A stretch of 64,000 bases of DNA from NCBI GenBank assembly GCA_033297205.1, contig MU859206.1:1-64000 (forward strand). Direction: 5' to 3'. Source of the DNA: Pseudoneurospora amorphoporcata. Lineage: Eukaryota; Ascomycota; Sordariomycetes; Sordariales; Sordariaceae. Position numbers and translations under genes: made by a program. The notes under the pieces are model-generated. The model ran no database searches and was not told the origin of the DNA. It saw only the letters and a program-made list of their open reading frames with translations. Positions 33,721 through 45,700 of the stretch are shown piece after piece. The stretch's first letter is position 1; every line of letters starts with the position of its first letter.

Positions 33721-34175
33721 ATGTCAACCAACTCCAACAACAACAACAACAACATCACAGGCGGCGCCGAGGGACAAGATCCCTCAGACTACAAGCCCCA
33801 ACTCGACGAAATTGCCGAGCAGAAGTGGAAGGCCCCCGAGGAGCAACAGCAACCCCAACAAAGCGGGATCGTCGACAAGAGTATGTTATATGCACTTTCC
33901 ATTCTCCCAATGCTCTGTTTTTGCGTCCATGACATGCAAGCTTACTCTTACAAACAGTCTTGGAATACGTCCCAGCATCAGTTAGCGAAAAGATTGGACT
34001 GGGAAAGAAGCAGCAGCAGAAGCCAGAGCAGCAAGAGGCAGAGGAGCCCAAGGAAGACGTCAGCGCTGTACCACCGCACCGGCCTGATGACGACGAACAG
34101 ATTCAGGAGTTTTTGAGGGATCAACATCGGAGTAAGGAGATTCTGGGTGATGATGAGGATACCAAGGGGGTTTAG
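33721..34175 (+). CDS. Small acidic/Gln-rich protein, unrecognised
   Basis: Two exons (33721-33880, 33958-34175; 77-nt intron) encode 125 aa. It begins MSTNSN followed by a poly-Asn run, then DPSDYKPQLDEIAEQKWKAP, a Gln/Pro stretch, a more ordered core across the splice (GIVDKILEYVPASVSEKIGL) and an acidic end (DDDEQIQEFLRDQHRSKEIL). The core looks like a short amphipathic helix pair. The splice is supported by GTATGT and ACAG borders and by the continuity of the core. No signal peptide or membrane segment. I do not recognise the family; similar short proteins are common in Sordariales as hypothetical genes. Confidence 0.75.
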
Positions 34176-34868
34176 TAGGGGTGCTTGGTAGCGAGCGGGG
34201 ATGGGGGTTCAAAGGATAGTGAGTGATGAGGTATCACATGTTTAATCCATCACTGCCTTAATCCGGCGATAACAGCAACTTCGTCGATCTCTTTTCTCGA
34301 GTACTGTAGTATCAAGGCGGCCCGCATATGTAAAAGATATAATAGGCCCCAGGACGTCTCCGGCATGCCGGACGACAAGCGTCAGACAGCCCCGCCCCCG
34401 CTTTCAGGAAGCATCGGGCACGTCTCCAGCCGTCCTTCTCCTCCCAGTCTTTCCGTTCGGCATCTGTTCGGGCTGCTAATCCCAACATCCAATTGACATG
34501 TTCCTGACTTTCAACGATGTGTTGCCCCTGATCCACTGACTTTGACACGGGACTGTCGATCAACCGTTTATCAAAATCTTGGTTTGGAATCCATACGGAC
34601 ACTGCGGCTCAACAGAACTTAGACAATAGAATATCCCGTACCTTCATCCACTTCGTCATCGTTTCTGTCATTCTACATCTAATACATTGTTCAATCTTTC
34701 ATACCACCAGGCCTCACCCCCCAATCTCAACGTCTTTTTTAAATCGGACTATACACATCACATCAACCTCACTTACAACACGCCCCAACTTCACCACCAA
34801 CATTACTACATTACACCCCTACTTACCTTACTTACTTGCATACCCAAAAACCCATCCACCCCAATTCC

Positions 34869-34903
<35 letters not shown>

Positions 34904-34952
34904 AAGACCAAACACCCACCCAATACCATCATCCACAACACCCGACGCCAAA
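34176..34952. other. Intergenic and 5' leader of dihydroxyacetone kinase gene
   Basis: No gene recognised. The last 250 bases are a CA-rich leader with an (AAC)11 tract. An upstream in-frame ATG at 34836 would extend the kinase by 39 residues through the repeat. Confidence 0.6.
34869..34901. repeat. (AAC)11 microsatellite
   Basis: Eleven perfect AAC units in the leader of the dihydroxyacetone kinase gene; in the kinase frame they would read as 11 Asn if the upstream ATG were used. Confidence 0.96.
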
Positions 34953-36929
34953 ATGTCCAACAGACATTTCATCAACGACCCCAACCACCTCGTCCTCACC
35001 GCCCTCCAATCCACCACCCTCCTCAACCCAGGCGTCGCCCTCGACGTCCACAACAAAATCGTCTACCTGCGTCCCGGCTATGGCTCCTCCTCCCACCAAA
35101 AACAAAACGTCTCCTTGATCAGCGGCGGCGGCTCAGGCCACGAACCCTCTTTCTCATCCATGGTCGGTCGCGGTCTCTTGTCCGCCTGCGTAGCCGGAAC
35201 CATTTTTGCGTCTCCGTCGGCAGAGCAGGTGAGGACGGCGATCATGGGTCGTGTGGATAACAACAACTCCCCCCATGGAGATGGGGATGCAGCGGGGGGC
35301 GTGCTAGTGGTGGTCATGAACTACACGGGCGACGTCCTCAACTTTGGCCTGGCCGTCGAAAAGGCAAAGGCAGCGGGGGTGAATGTCGAGATGGTGGTCG
35401 TGGGCGACGATGTTGGTGTCGGCCGAGCCAAAGCGGGGAAGGTGGGAAGACGAGGAATCGCCGGCACGGTGTTGGTGCAGAAGATTGCGGGCGCCTTGGC
35501 TAGCCAGGGACGGTCCTTGAAGGAGGTCACCCACGTCGCGAAGCTGGTGGCAGAGAATCTGGTTAGTGTGGGCGCCAGTTTGGAGCACGTGCATGTCCCC
35601 GGCCGGAGAGCCGAGACTCACGGCGCCGAGGAGAAGGTCCTGAAGGAAGGTGAGGTGGAGATTGGCATGGGGATTCATAACGAGCAGGGCTCGAGCAGAG
35701 AAAAGGGGATTGGCTTGCCGGAGCTGGTGGGCAAGATGTTGAAGCAGTTGTTGGACCAAAACGACAAGGACCGGGCCTTTCTCAACGTGAACTCGAACGA
35801 GGTCGTTTTGTTGGTGAATAACTTGGGAGGCGTCAGCCCGTTGGAGATGGGCGGCATCGTCGCCGAGGTGGTTGCGCAGCTCGGGGAGAAACCCTATGGG
35901 ATCAAGCCCGCGAGGATTTTGAGCGGGACGTACATGACGAGCTTGAACGGGTTGGGCTTCAGCATCTCCTTGTTGAATGTGGTTAATACGGATATTGGTG
36001 GCCCGGGCATGATTGAGCTGCTGGATTACCCGTGCGAGGCGACGGGGTGGACGGCGCCTATCTCGAAGCTGACGTGGGAGGAGCAGAGGGATAACAAGCA
36101 GACTCGGGAGAATGATGCCAAGGCCGACGAGGAGGTGAGGCCGTGTGGTCTGACGTTTGAGCAGCCCGCCGAGACGCAGAAGCAGCTGGTTGCTGGTCTG
36201 AAGGCTGTCATTGCTGCCGAGCCCGAGGTGACCAAGTATGACACCACGGTGGGCGACGGTGATTGCGGTATTGGCCTGAAGCGCGGTGCTGAAGGTATGC
36301 TCCCCTAATAACAACAGCCCCTTCCATGTTGTCTGATGACTGACACAATGCCAGCAATCCTGTCCCATCTCAACTCCAACCCCCTAACAGGCGACGCAGC
36401 CATCGACCTCTCCAAGATCGTCGCCGTGGTCGAGCAAACCATGGACGGCACCTCAGGTGCTCTCTACGGCATCTTCCTCAACGCTCTGGTCGCCTCCCTC
36501 CACACTGTCGGCGGAGGGGAGTCAGACAAAAAGGTTGCCGACGGCAATGCCTGGGCCGCAGCGCTCAAACTGAGCTGCGAGGCCCTGTCCAAGTACACGC
36601 CGGCTCGTCCCGGTGACCGCACTCTGATCGATGCCCTCTATCCTTTTGTCGATGCGCTCGAGAAGACGGGTGATGTGAAGAAGGCGGCTGAGGCTGCGAA
36701 GCAAGGCGCCGAGGGCACCAAGGGGATGAAAGCCAACTTGGGCCGCACCGTCTACATCGGCGGATCTGGGTTCGAGCAGGTGCCGGATCCGGGTGCTTGG
36801 GGATTGGCAAAGTTCTTCCTTGGATTGGCCGGGATTGAGAAGTCTGATGGTAGCTCCTCCAGTGCTAAGCAGGCGAAGGGATCGGATGATGGATGGGAGG
36901 AGGTCTCAGGAGAGGCTGAGTTGCCGTGA
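34953..36929 (+). CDS. Dihydroxyacetone kinase (DAK1/DAK2 type)
   Basis: Two exons (34953-36294, 36355-36929; 60-nt intron) encode 638 aa, somewhat longer than yeast Dak1/2 (about 590). The enzyme phosphorylates dihydroxyacetone with ATP to dihydroxyacetone phosphate in the cytosol, serving glycerol and methylglyoxal-related metabolism. The DhaK domain (about 1-350) has LISGGGSGHEPSFSSMVGRG and, near residue 215, GASLEHVHVPGR, where a His binds the substrate. The DhaL domain (about 420-610) has DTTVGDGDCGIGL (Mg-ATP site), DGTSGALYGIF and PGDRTLIDALYPF. The intron falls right after the DhaL GDGDCG loop. The chosen Met (34953) has sequence typical of the family (MSNRHFINDP); the upstream Met at 34836 would add a poly-Asn tail. 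Confidence 0.95.
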
Positions 36930-37505
36930 GATTGTTCCTGTAGATGATCTTGATATACCCCTGAGTAGTTAGTTTGCACAATCATACTCCAATGACGTAC
37001 CATGAACCACGATATATACATCCCATTGAGACTTGGGACGAATACGTGCGCGAGAACCTAAACACGGGCCTGGGTATTCTGTTTGATCAAGTTACCAGAA
37101 ATAAAAAGACAATGAGTTAAACAAAAACCAAATACACGTTTAAACGCCGAGCTCACACTAGTTTTCCCTTTAGATGACCTTTCTGATAACCCCTTGAGGA
37201 TCTGCTTGGGTTTCTCTTCTTTTCTCTTGTTTCCTGCGCGGCGCCTTTTTGACGGGGAGAAGTGCTTTTCGCGGGTTGTGTCGTCATCATGGTCGAGCAG
37301 CTGAGAAGTAGTAACGTGGCTTCCGTGGTAAAGGCCCGCGTGCCTCTCTCGATTCGGTCGACCAACATAGGTAGGTACCTGCCTGGTTGCATCCCTCTTC
37401 CCCGATCTGAACCATCAACCCGTAAAGTTGTATTGCGCGCGTGCGTTCGTCGTGCGAGTGAAAACAACACCTCCACCCTAAACATTTTGCCGTCGTGATT
37501 CGAAA
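36930..37505. other. Convergent intergenic
   Basis: 3' flanks of the kinase gene (rightward) and Sm D2 gene (leftward). An AGGTACCT palindrome lies at 37373-37380. No gene recognised. Confidence 0.6.
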
Positions 37506-38275
37506 CTAGCTTAGGAGGACAAGGATGACGGAGTCGCCTCGCAGGAACCTGCCAGGAAAAGTTATCAAGTCAGCCGTTGACTTTTCCTTCCTCTGGGAGT
37601 GAAGATGGATAGAAAGAGATTCCACACACATCTTGCTGATAAACCTGTCCTTGTTTACCGGCTTGCCCTTCTTGCCATTGGCGAGTCGGGGCGTCTCGGT
37701 CCACATCTCCTTGACGTTCTCCAGCACCATGTTCATGTGGCGATCGAAAGCCTTGACGCGCGCGAGGATCTTGCGCCCGTTGCGGACGGAAATGAGGACT
37801 TGGGAGTGGCTGCGGACGGCGGTCTGGAGGATGGACTGTACGGAGAAGGGTGTCGTCAGTCTCGCGGCTGTGTCGTAAATCAGGGCTGAAGGGTAATATA
37901 ATATGTACCAGAGGACCGGCGGAGAACTCGTGCTCTTCGAGGAGAGAAACTTCGTATTCACTGCATCATACGAGCAAGTCAGCTTTGCTGTTTGACTGGA
38001 CAGGCGTCATGGTCTCGGGTCGCAGAGAGAAGGGGCTGGGAGTAGCAAGGCCGGAAAGGTGTGGATGGAGGCAGAGGGCGGCATTGTTGACGAGAAGAGG
38101 GTGTAACGTACGTAAGCTCATTGCGAGGCTTCGTGAGAAGCTCCCTGGATAGTAGACAATTGTTAGTCAAGATGGTATCTTTTGAAGCGTCCATGGGCTG
38201 CGCGCGCGCCATGGGTTAATCAATGCTGGAGGACGGGACAGCCACTAACTGAATCTTTGCGTCTGCTGTAGCCAT
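37506..38275 (-). CDS. smd2: Small nuclear ribonucleoprotein Sm D2
   Basis: Five exons on the minus strand: 38275-38250, 38144-38112, 37960-37909, 37835-37630 and 37548-37506, together 119 aa, the normal Sm D2 length. The protein begins MATADAKIQELLTKPRNELT and continues EYEVSLLEEHEFSAGPLSIL. The Sm1 motif (QVLISVRNGRKILARVKAFD, with NMVLENVKEMW) and the Sm2 motif (KMFLRGDSVILVL) are both complete. Sm D2 is part of the heptameric ring on U1, U2, U4 and U5 snRNAs. Four introns in a 360-nt coding sequence, with exons of 26 and 33 nt, make this the most intron-dense gene here. It is divergent from the HIBCH gene. Confidence 0.95.
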
Positions 38276-39135
38276 GACGAAGGTGTTCTGGTCTGGAATT
38301 GAAATTTGGTTGTAGTGGAATATGAGTTGAGACAGAGAAGTCGTAGGGGTAGTTTCGTGGTTGAATCAAAGCTGGTTGTCGACTTGAAGTTCCAAGTTGC
38401 TTGGGTGTGGGTTGGTGTATGTATGGTGGGTAGACGCCTGGACAATGCTGCATGTAATGGATGCTATCGCTATCTCCAAGTACCATTCCACGAAATGTTG
38501 CAGCAGCAGGCGGCCAGGCGCGGCGGCGAGCGTGGAGCTGTACACGCGCCAAGCTTTTGGGGAACTGACGGGAACCATTGGATGAGAAGCTTCAAGTGGA
38601 CCCCAATGCGGAAGGCTGAGGACCGCTCCGGGGTCTGCCAGCCCCACCGAGCATAGGAACCCCCGGACTGCCGGGACATCGGGGTTCCAGTGAGCGGAGG
38701 GTCCGAGCGTCACTTCTGGAAATGGATACCATCGGCCGGAGGTCATTCCAATTTCTACAGCGATAGCGGACGGGACCGGCAGATTCCACAGCCAGGCACA
38801 AGCTTTAGCCCGCCCTGGGGATTCCATTCCAAGCGCCGTTGCCCCTCTGGAGCTCCATTTCGCGAATTCAGTAAAAGAGTGGGTTCCATTTGCACTATCA
38901 CTTATCGTGACGGTTCCTGCATCCACGCGCGGCATTCCATTCCTTTGCGATCGCCCTAGGTACCTACAATCTTTCTCCGTTTCCCTTTCTCCAGGAAAAC
39001 GGATCCCCAGTCTCCCAAGTCCCTTGGCCGGTCAATGATGCAACAGCGGTGCTAAACATAGCCTCGGGGTGGATTTTGGACTATTCTTTTCTTCCATTGA
39101 ACTCTTGTTGCATTCCATTCCATTCCTACCTACCC
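38276..39135. other. Divergent promoter region
   Basis: 860 bp shared by the Sm D2 and HIBCH promoters. Contains a perfect TAGGTACCTA palindrome at 38957-38966 and several ATTCCATTCC repeats near 38935 and 39112. No gene recognised. Confidence 0.6.
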
Positions 39136-40752
39136 ATGTTGTTCTCCAGGTCCATTGCCAGCCGCGCCGGCCTGGCTTCTGCTGTTGCTTCTCGCAGCTG
39201 CTGCCGACCAACCTCCTTCGCCGCAGCCATGCCGCTCAGGGCCAAAGTCCTGTCAGGCCAGCAGGCCCCAGTAAGATGCTCCTTCTGAGAAAAAAAGACC
39301 ACACACACCATGGACCCCGAGACGGACACAGCTAACTCGCGCTCCTCCCAGATCTCGACCCAAGCCGCCGCCGAGTTGTTCAAGCCCGTCGAGGGTGACG
39401 AGCCCGAGGATGTCCTCTTCAATAGTCTATACAACCTTCGCTCCATCGAGCTCAACCGCCCAGCCAAGTACAACGCCCTCAATGGCTCCATGATCCGCAA
39501 GATCGCGCCCCGTCTCCTCGAATGGGAACGCTCCGACATGGCCAACGTCATCGTCATCAAGGGTTCCGGAGACAAGGCCTTTTGCGCCGGCGGTGATGTC
39601 GCCGCCCTGGCCAAGCTGAACGCCGAGGGCCCCGAGGGTATCAAGCAGTCGGTCGACTACTTCGGCCTCGAATACAAGCTCAACCACCTGATTTCCACCT
39701 ACACCAGGCCCTACGTGGCTATCCTCGACGGCGTCACCATGGGAGGTGGTGTTGGTCTCAGCATCCACGCCCCCTTCAGAATCGCCACCGAGCGCACCGT
39801 TTTCGCCATGCCCGAGACCAAGATTGGCTTCTTCCCCGACGTCGGCGCTTCTTTCTTCCTTCCCAGGATGCCTGGCCAGGTCGGCACCTACCTCGGTCTC
39901 ACCAGCGCCATGCTCCATGGTGTTCAGGTCTACTACGCCGGCATTGCCACCCACTACCTTCACTCGAGCAGTCTTCCCGCCCTGGAATCCCGCCTTGCCG
40001 AGCTTACCCCCCAGGACTACTGGACCATGGAGCAGCGCCTTGGCGTCATCAACGACACCATCGAGGAATTCTCCACCGGTGTTCCCTACGACGAGAAGAT
40101 CCAGATTAGCGGCGAGGTTCGTCTTGCTATCGACCGTTGCTTCAAGCACAACACGATCGATGAGATCATTGCCGCCCTCAAGGAGGAAGCCGCTCAGGGA
40201 CGCCCGGGCGTTATTGGCTGGGCTCAGAACACCTTGGAGGAACTCACCCAGCGCTCCCCTACTTCTCTCCATGTTACGCTGCGTCAGATGCGCCTCGGCA
40301 AGACTTGGGACATTGCCAACGCCTTCAGACGCGAACACCAGATGGCTGCCAAGTTCATGAAGTCTCACGACTTCAATGAGGGCGTCAAGGCATTGCTCAT
40401 TGACAAGGAGAAGAACGGGCCCGCCAAGTGGAAACCGGCTTCGCTGGACGAGATCCCGCCTGGTGCCAACATCACCGAGGACTACTTCACCAACGACCCC
40501 AAGCTTCCTAAGCTGAAGCTGCTCAACGACAGATCCTACACGCAGTATCCCTACAACAAGTTCGGCCTGCCCAACGACCACGACGTCAGGGAGGCCATGG
40601 AGAAGGGCAACTTCACCCGGGAAAAGCTCATCGACCACTTTGTCGAGACCAGGCGCGGCAAGCAGGGTGTTCGGGAAGTCGTTTCCGACGTCCTGGATCG
40701 CAGGGCCATGCGGAACACGGGTATTGACAATGTCCAATGGAAGAAGGAATAG
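39136..40752 (+). CDS. 3-hydroxyisobutyryl-CoA hydrolase, mitochondrial (Ehd3-like)
   Basis: Two exons (39136-39270, 39352-40752; 81-nt intron with a GCTAAC branch site) encode 511 aa. Exon 1 supplies an Arg/Ser/Ala-rich mitochondrial presequence (MLFSRSIASRAGLASAVASR). The crotonase-fold body contains NRPAKYNALNGSMIRK, GSGDKAFCAGGDVAALAK (CoA/oxyanion site), DGVTMGGGVGLSIHAPFRIA and FAMPETKIGFFPDVGASFFL (catalytic acid region), then the C-terminal HIBCH extension. The enzyme releases 3-hydroxyisobutyrate in valine catabolism in the mitochondrial matrix. Length matches yeast Ehd3 (500 aa). The second exon begins ISTQAAAELFKPVEGDEPED. Codon usage is strongly C-biased at third positions, as for well-expressed Neurospora genes. 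Confidence 0.95.
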
Positions 40753-41457
40753 AAAGGACATAGACGCTAAGAAGTGGTCGGAGAAATGCTCCTTGTACGA
40801 TAATCCACCGTGTTGATGATGATGACGATTGCCCCCATCCCGCCAGGCTACCTTGCTGTATCAGTTGGCCATTTTTCGCTTCTGCGTCGTGGATTTCCCG
40901 GATATGTAAAACGAAGGTCCACTCAGCGTTACTCTTACGGATGGCCATCGGAATCCGATTATATCTTTCCTAGCATGTGCTGTGAAAGACCTCACACCAG
41001 ACTGCGCCCAGAGACTGCCCGGACTGTCCTTCACACCACCTGCCTAGGTATTACAGCGGCATTATACATCTGAGGATTTGCCAGTTTTGCTTACAGCCAA
41101 GCCAACCGACCTTCTTCGTCCTGAGAGCTGCCCGACTTCTTTCATACTGTACATCTCACAAAAGCGGTTTAGCTTTCAAAAAAAAAAATCTCACTCTGCC
41201 ACAACATCGCTAATTTCAATTGTAGACGCCTTGGAATACCCTTGCGGAATCTGTATTCGATGCTGCCTCGGATGCTTGCCGGTTAGCCGTCCACACCGCT
41301 GGGATTCTGGTATAGTTCGCTTCTTTGGGCGGTGACCCACCAAAAGGATAGGGGATGTGGTGGAAAAGATATAGATCTTTGCATCGGCGCCCCGAGCCCT
41401 GTCGTACCCCCTTAACTATCTCCTACCTGACAAGACATCTCCCCAGTACGAACCAAG
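40753..41457. other. Intergenic
   Basis: 3' flank of HIBCH and leader of the next gene; an A9 run near 41180. No gene recognised. Confidence 0.6.
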
Positions 41458-42507
41458 ATGACCGGCACACCTCCGACCGTGACGCTCACTACTCTTTTTG
41501 TCCCCAACCCGACATGTTATACACCGGGGCATTTGAGTCAAATAAACGATCCTGCTTCATGCTATACTAGCCAGGGAACCGTCACCTGCCAACGGGCAAC
41601 TCATGGCCCTGGGCACGAACGAAAGGAGACGTCGGGCACCGGTTGTTTCCCGGATCAACTTCAGACCGCCCTCACGGAGTGCCCTCAAGGCCACACCTCG
41701 GCAGCTCACACATATCACATTTATTCGCGGTTGGAAACCAAGTCCGCTGCTGCAACAGTAACATTTTGCTGTCCAACGTGAGAAGAAACCTCTTTCGCGT
41801 TGTGAGAGCAAGCAACAAGCAAGCAATAGAAGAGTATACACTAGCCGAGGCGTGGTGGTTGCGAATAGCCAATATGACTTCTTCTCCGACCTGATGCGAA
41901 AGATTCCCCGGCTCCAGCCAGACGGGAGCATCAAGTGGTCTGAGGCTATGGTTCCTTCCACGATCACGACCTTTGCTTCGCCACTTCTGTCAAGCAGTTC
42001 AGTGGTGGTACCGACCATCCGGTAATAGTGACACTGGCGCAGATCCCAGCCTTGGGGGATCTCAGTCTTGAGGAGGGTGCAGCGGTCACGGTCGGACTTG
42101 AGTACGCAAGCAGACTCACCGACAGTGCCGAAGAGGTCACGGCGGCATGGGACTACGAAAATGGAGTGCTTGTCGCGCACCCGCAACAAATCCGCAAATA
42201 CGCCCACGGCAACGTAACCTACTGGGGCCAGTACTATTATGATAATAGATTTGGCCCAAGTGATTTGCCGGCGTCGCGGACGGGGGCCGCCGCCATGGCT
42301 ACAGCCACGGCCACAGCTGCGGAAGGGTTGGTGGCAGGCACCGACGAGAAGGATGGCGATAGTAGCAATGCTTTGGCTACGTCCCCGGAGGCTGTGCCTT
42401 CATCCTCTTCTACCAGTGCCGGGCATCAGGGTCTGAAGCTCAGCGGCATGCTGTGTGCTTCAGTCATGGGTCTTGGACTTTTCCTCAGTGGTTCCGGCCT
42501 CTGGTAG
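41458..42507 (+). CDS. Cys-containing protein with C-terminal hydrophobic segment; structure uncertain, possibly damaged
   Basis: Exon 1 (41458-41777) begins MTGTPPTVTLTTLFVPNPTC and has evenly spaced cysteines ending in TVTFCCPT, a pattern seen in Sordariales extracellular or membrane proteins with a C-terminal helix. A GTGAGA donor and an ATAG acceptor (41868) join it to QYDFFSDLMRKIPRLQPDGS. That frame meets a stop at 42023, while the remainder (VTLAQIPALGDLSLEEGAAV to a hydrophobic end LCASVMGLGLFLSGSGLW at 42507) is in another frame. A 44-nt intron (42022-42065) would repair this but is shorter than any other intron here; a one-base frameshift is the alternative. There is no N-terminal signal peptide. 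Function unknown. The 216-codon minus-strand frame across it is probably a shadow. Confidence 0.5.
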
Positions 42508-42760
42508 GTAAACAACCATGATATCAAACTTATAATTCTCTACCTAAACCCTGGACTTGATACAATTTATTCAATTCAAAACAAACTGAATCAGTCTTTC
42601 ATCCCGTTGGGGTCAATTAGGCATCATTCCTGTTCCCCTGATAAAAGGCCCCTGTACAACTCCCCAAAAACACACCCACTGCCACTCCCTTCCCCCTCAT
42701 CTTCACCTTCTCCCGGATCCTCACCCTGACCCCGACCTCGTCTTTTTAAAGCCCCCTCAA

Positions 42761-45700
42761 TCAAACCCCAAACCCCCACCCCCCCCCCCCGGGCCCACCT
42801 GGCGCCCCAAACTCAACCATCTCCCCGCCGTTCAACACCGCCACCAGATCAAACCATTCAATATATGTCAACCGATGCACCACGCTGATAACCGTATGCT
42901 CCTCGAACTCCCTTTCAATAACCTCCTGCATCACTGCTTCCGTTTTCTCGTCGACACTACTCGTCGCCTCATCCAGCACCAAGATTTTGGTCTTGTCCTT
43001 CATCAGCAACGCCCTCGCCAGCGCCAGCAGCTGCAGCTCACCCACCGACCATTCGGACGTGATCAGTTCGCTGTCGAGCGTCTTCCCGTTGGCGGTCACG
43101 CGACCGGGCCAGAGGGTCACGAGTCGGAGGGCGGATTCCATTTTTGCTCTTGCTGCTTCGGTGAGAGGAAGATGGGAGGGTGAGAGGTAGGAGAAGGGGT
43201 CGAGGTTGAAGGCCAAGCTGGTGTTAGGGATGAAAAAGGGGTCCTGGGGGATCACGTTGAATATTGGGGATTTGTGGGGTCGGGGGGTGGTGGAGAGGTT
43301 GAGGGCGTCGATGGTTATGGACCCCGAAGAGAGCGGGATCATGCGTAGCAGGGAGAGAAGGAAAGTGGTTTTCCTGAGCCGGAGGGACCGATAACTGCTA
43401 GCTTGGAGCCGGCGGGGATGGTGAGGGTGAGGTTTCTGAGGGCTGGTGCGGGGCCGCTTCCGGTGTTGGAGTTGGGAGGAGGTGGCGGGGCTAGATGGGT
43501 CATGTTAGTTTCCAGGTTTGTTTACTTTATTCAGGGGTCACATCAGGAAGGAGCAGGGGCTGGACAACATACCCGTAACTGGCACAGATCTTCTCGATCT
43601 TGATCTCACCCCTGGAAGGCCATCCCTCCAGTCTTTCATCTCCATCTCCCCCCATTGTCATTGTCATTGTCATAACTCGCGGCCGGATCCTCTTCCTTCG
43701 GCGTCGTCCTAACAAAGTCCCTCACCCTAGCCACCGCCCCAATTGACGTCTCCAACCTCGTCCACGCCTGCAACGTCTGCACGATCAACTCGTTGAAAGT
43801 CATCACCAAAACCAAGCTCACACCAAGTACCCCCGCGCTCACTGCCGTCTTCTTATCTAAAGGTCCCTTCTCCGGATCCGGTGCGACACCCACAGCAACA
43901 CCCACCAACACAACCGCCATCCCGCCCACCACCAAGTCCAGCACCAGCGCCAACCACTGCTGGATACAAGCCAGCATATAAAACGGCTTCTGCGCCTCAT
44001 CCACCATTTTTGCGAGTCTTTTATTCCATCTCTCACCCCAACCAAACGCGCGAATGGTAACCACGCCTCCACTCATCACGGTCTCGAGAAAGTGCTTGTA
44101 AACAGGCGCTTTGGCTTCGATGTCTAGCAGACGCAGCTGGCGCGACGAGCGGAGGTAGTACTTCTGCACCAGGAAGAGGGTGATGGCGAGTAGTGGAATG
44201 GTGGCGGCGAGGTATTTCCCCAGGACACAAAGGATGATGAGCTGCACCAGGGCGTAGGAACCGGCAGACGTAAACATGATGGCTTGGATGGGCAGGGTCA
44301 TGTCTATTAGGTCCATGTCTTGGGAGAAGCGGTTGGTTATTGTGCCGGTGTCTTCACTTGTGTTTTCGCTGTTGTCGTTTCCTAAAAAAAAAATGAGTCT
44401 GTGGCTGATGATGTTGATCAAAAAGACGAAGCACTCGCCTACGGCACCGCTTTGGGCGAGCACAACGAGAAGCGTGTAGATGCCCAGGTAGTAACCTAGA
44501 TTCGGGTTTGGGTCGGGGTTGGAGGCCGAGGGAGTGCTGGCGGAGCTCCAAGTGGATATCCAGATGGTCATGTAGTTGGATGTGATGGCGCCCAGGATGG
44601 TGAAGAAGGCCCAGAGGGAGAGGCTGAGGGCGCCGGCGCTGCAGGCGTAGTAGGAGTAGACGGACCAGCTGCCCTGGCGACGCTCGAGGTTGGGTGGCTT
44701 GGCTGGTTGTTGTTGTTGGGGAGTGTTGTTGTGGCCGGGGTTTTGCTGTCCCTTGTTGGTGCTGCTTCATCTGTTGTAGACTTCTGCTCTTCCCCAGACT
44801 CAATGGTATCGTCGTCGGTCATGACCATTAGTTTGAGGTCTCCTCGCGATTGGATCTCGCTGTATGGGCCAATGTCTGCGATTCTGCCGCTTTTGAGGAC
44901 GATTATCTCGTCCATGTAGGGGAGAAGGCGCTCTAGAAAAACACAGTTACTGACCGAGATCATGACAGTGTAGGTGAGGAGGAGACTTACTGTTATGAGT
45001 GGCAAGTATAACCGAAACACCCGCCTTACGAAGATGACCCTGCCTGCTAAACAACCTCGTAGTAATCTCCTTAGCAGTCGCATGATCCAAGCCACTCATC
45101 ACATCATCGAGGATAACGACTGGAGCACGAGAGTATACCGCTCTGGCGAGGGACACTCTCTGCCGCTGCCCTCCGCTCAACGACGAGCCATTCGTTCCGG
45201 CGACCGTTTGGTCACCCGCTACCATACCCTCAAGATCACGCTGAAGTCCACACGACAGGATACACGAATCGTACCATTTCCGGTCGATCTCATAGTGCTC
45301 GCTGCCGCCGGTGATGTTGCGACGGATGGTGTCGTTCACGAGCCAGGCTGCTTGTGGGCAGTAAGCTGCGCTGGAAAAGTTCGTGGCAACACATCCTCGC
45401 TTGACGGTCGTCTCTCCCACCAAGCTCTCCAGAAGTGTGGATTTACCTGACCCAACAGGGCCAATGATCGCCGTGAACCCCGGCTTGATAGTCAAGTTCA
45501 TGTCTTGCAATACCGATTCGGTGGCATCGTGTTCCTGATGCTGTATCAGGGACCAACGGTCTCGAGCCCAACACGCTCCTTAGCTCTGTGCCACTCTCGA
45601 AAGAGACTCCCGCCGACCGTCCGCTATCTTCAACAGAGGATAGATCAGATTGTTCCAGCTCCTGCTTGGTTAGATATGTTTCGATACGGCCAAAACATGC

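Noticed and set aside
35304..36368. 354-codon open frame antisense to dihydroxyacetone kinase
   Set aside because: Shadow of the biased sense frame; spans the kinase intron without splice logic.
39427..40761. 444-codon open frame antisense to the HIBCH gene
   Set aside because: Mirror frame of a strongly C/G3-biased coding sequence; no family-like content.
41557..42207. 216-codon minus-strand frame across the Cys-containing gene
   Set aside because: No family content; the plus-strand N-terminus looks like a real protein, though both are uncertain.
45510..45620. A 40-nt intron to explain the frame change before NBD1
   Set aside because: Shorter than any supported intron in the window and would delete a conserved strand; frameshift preferred.
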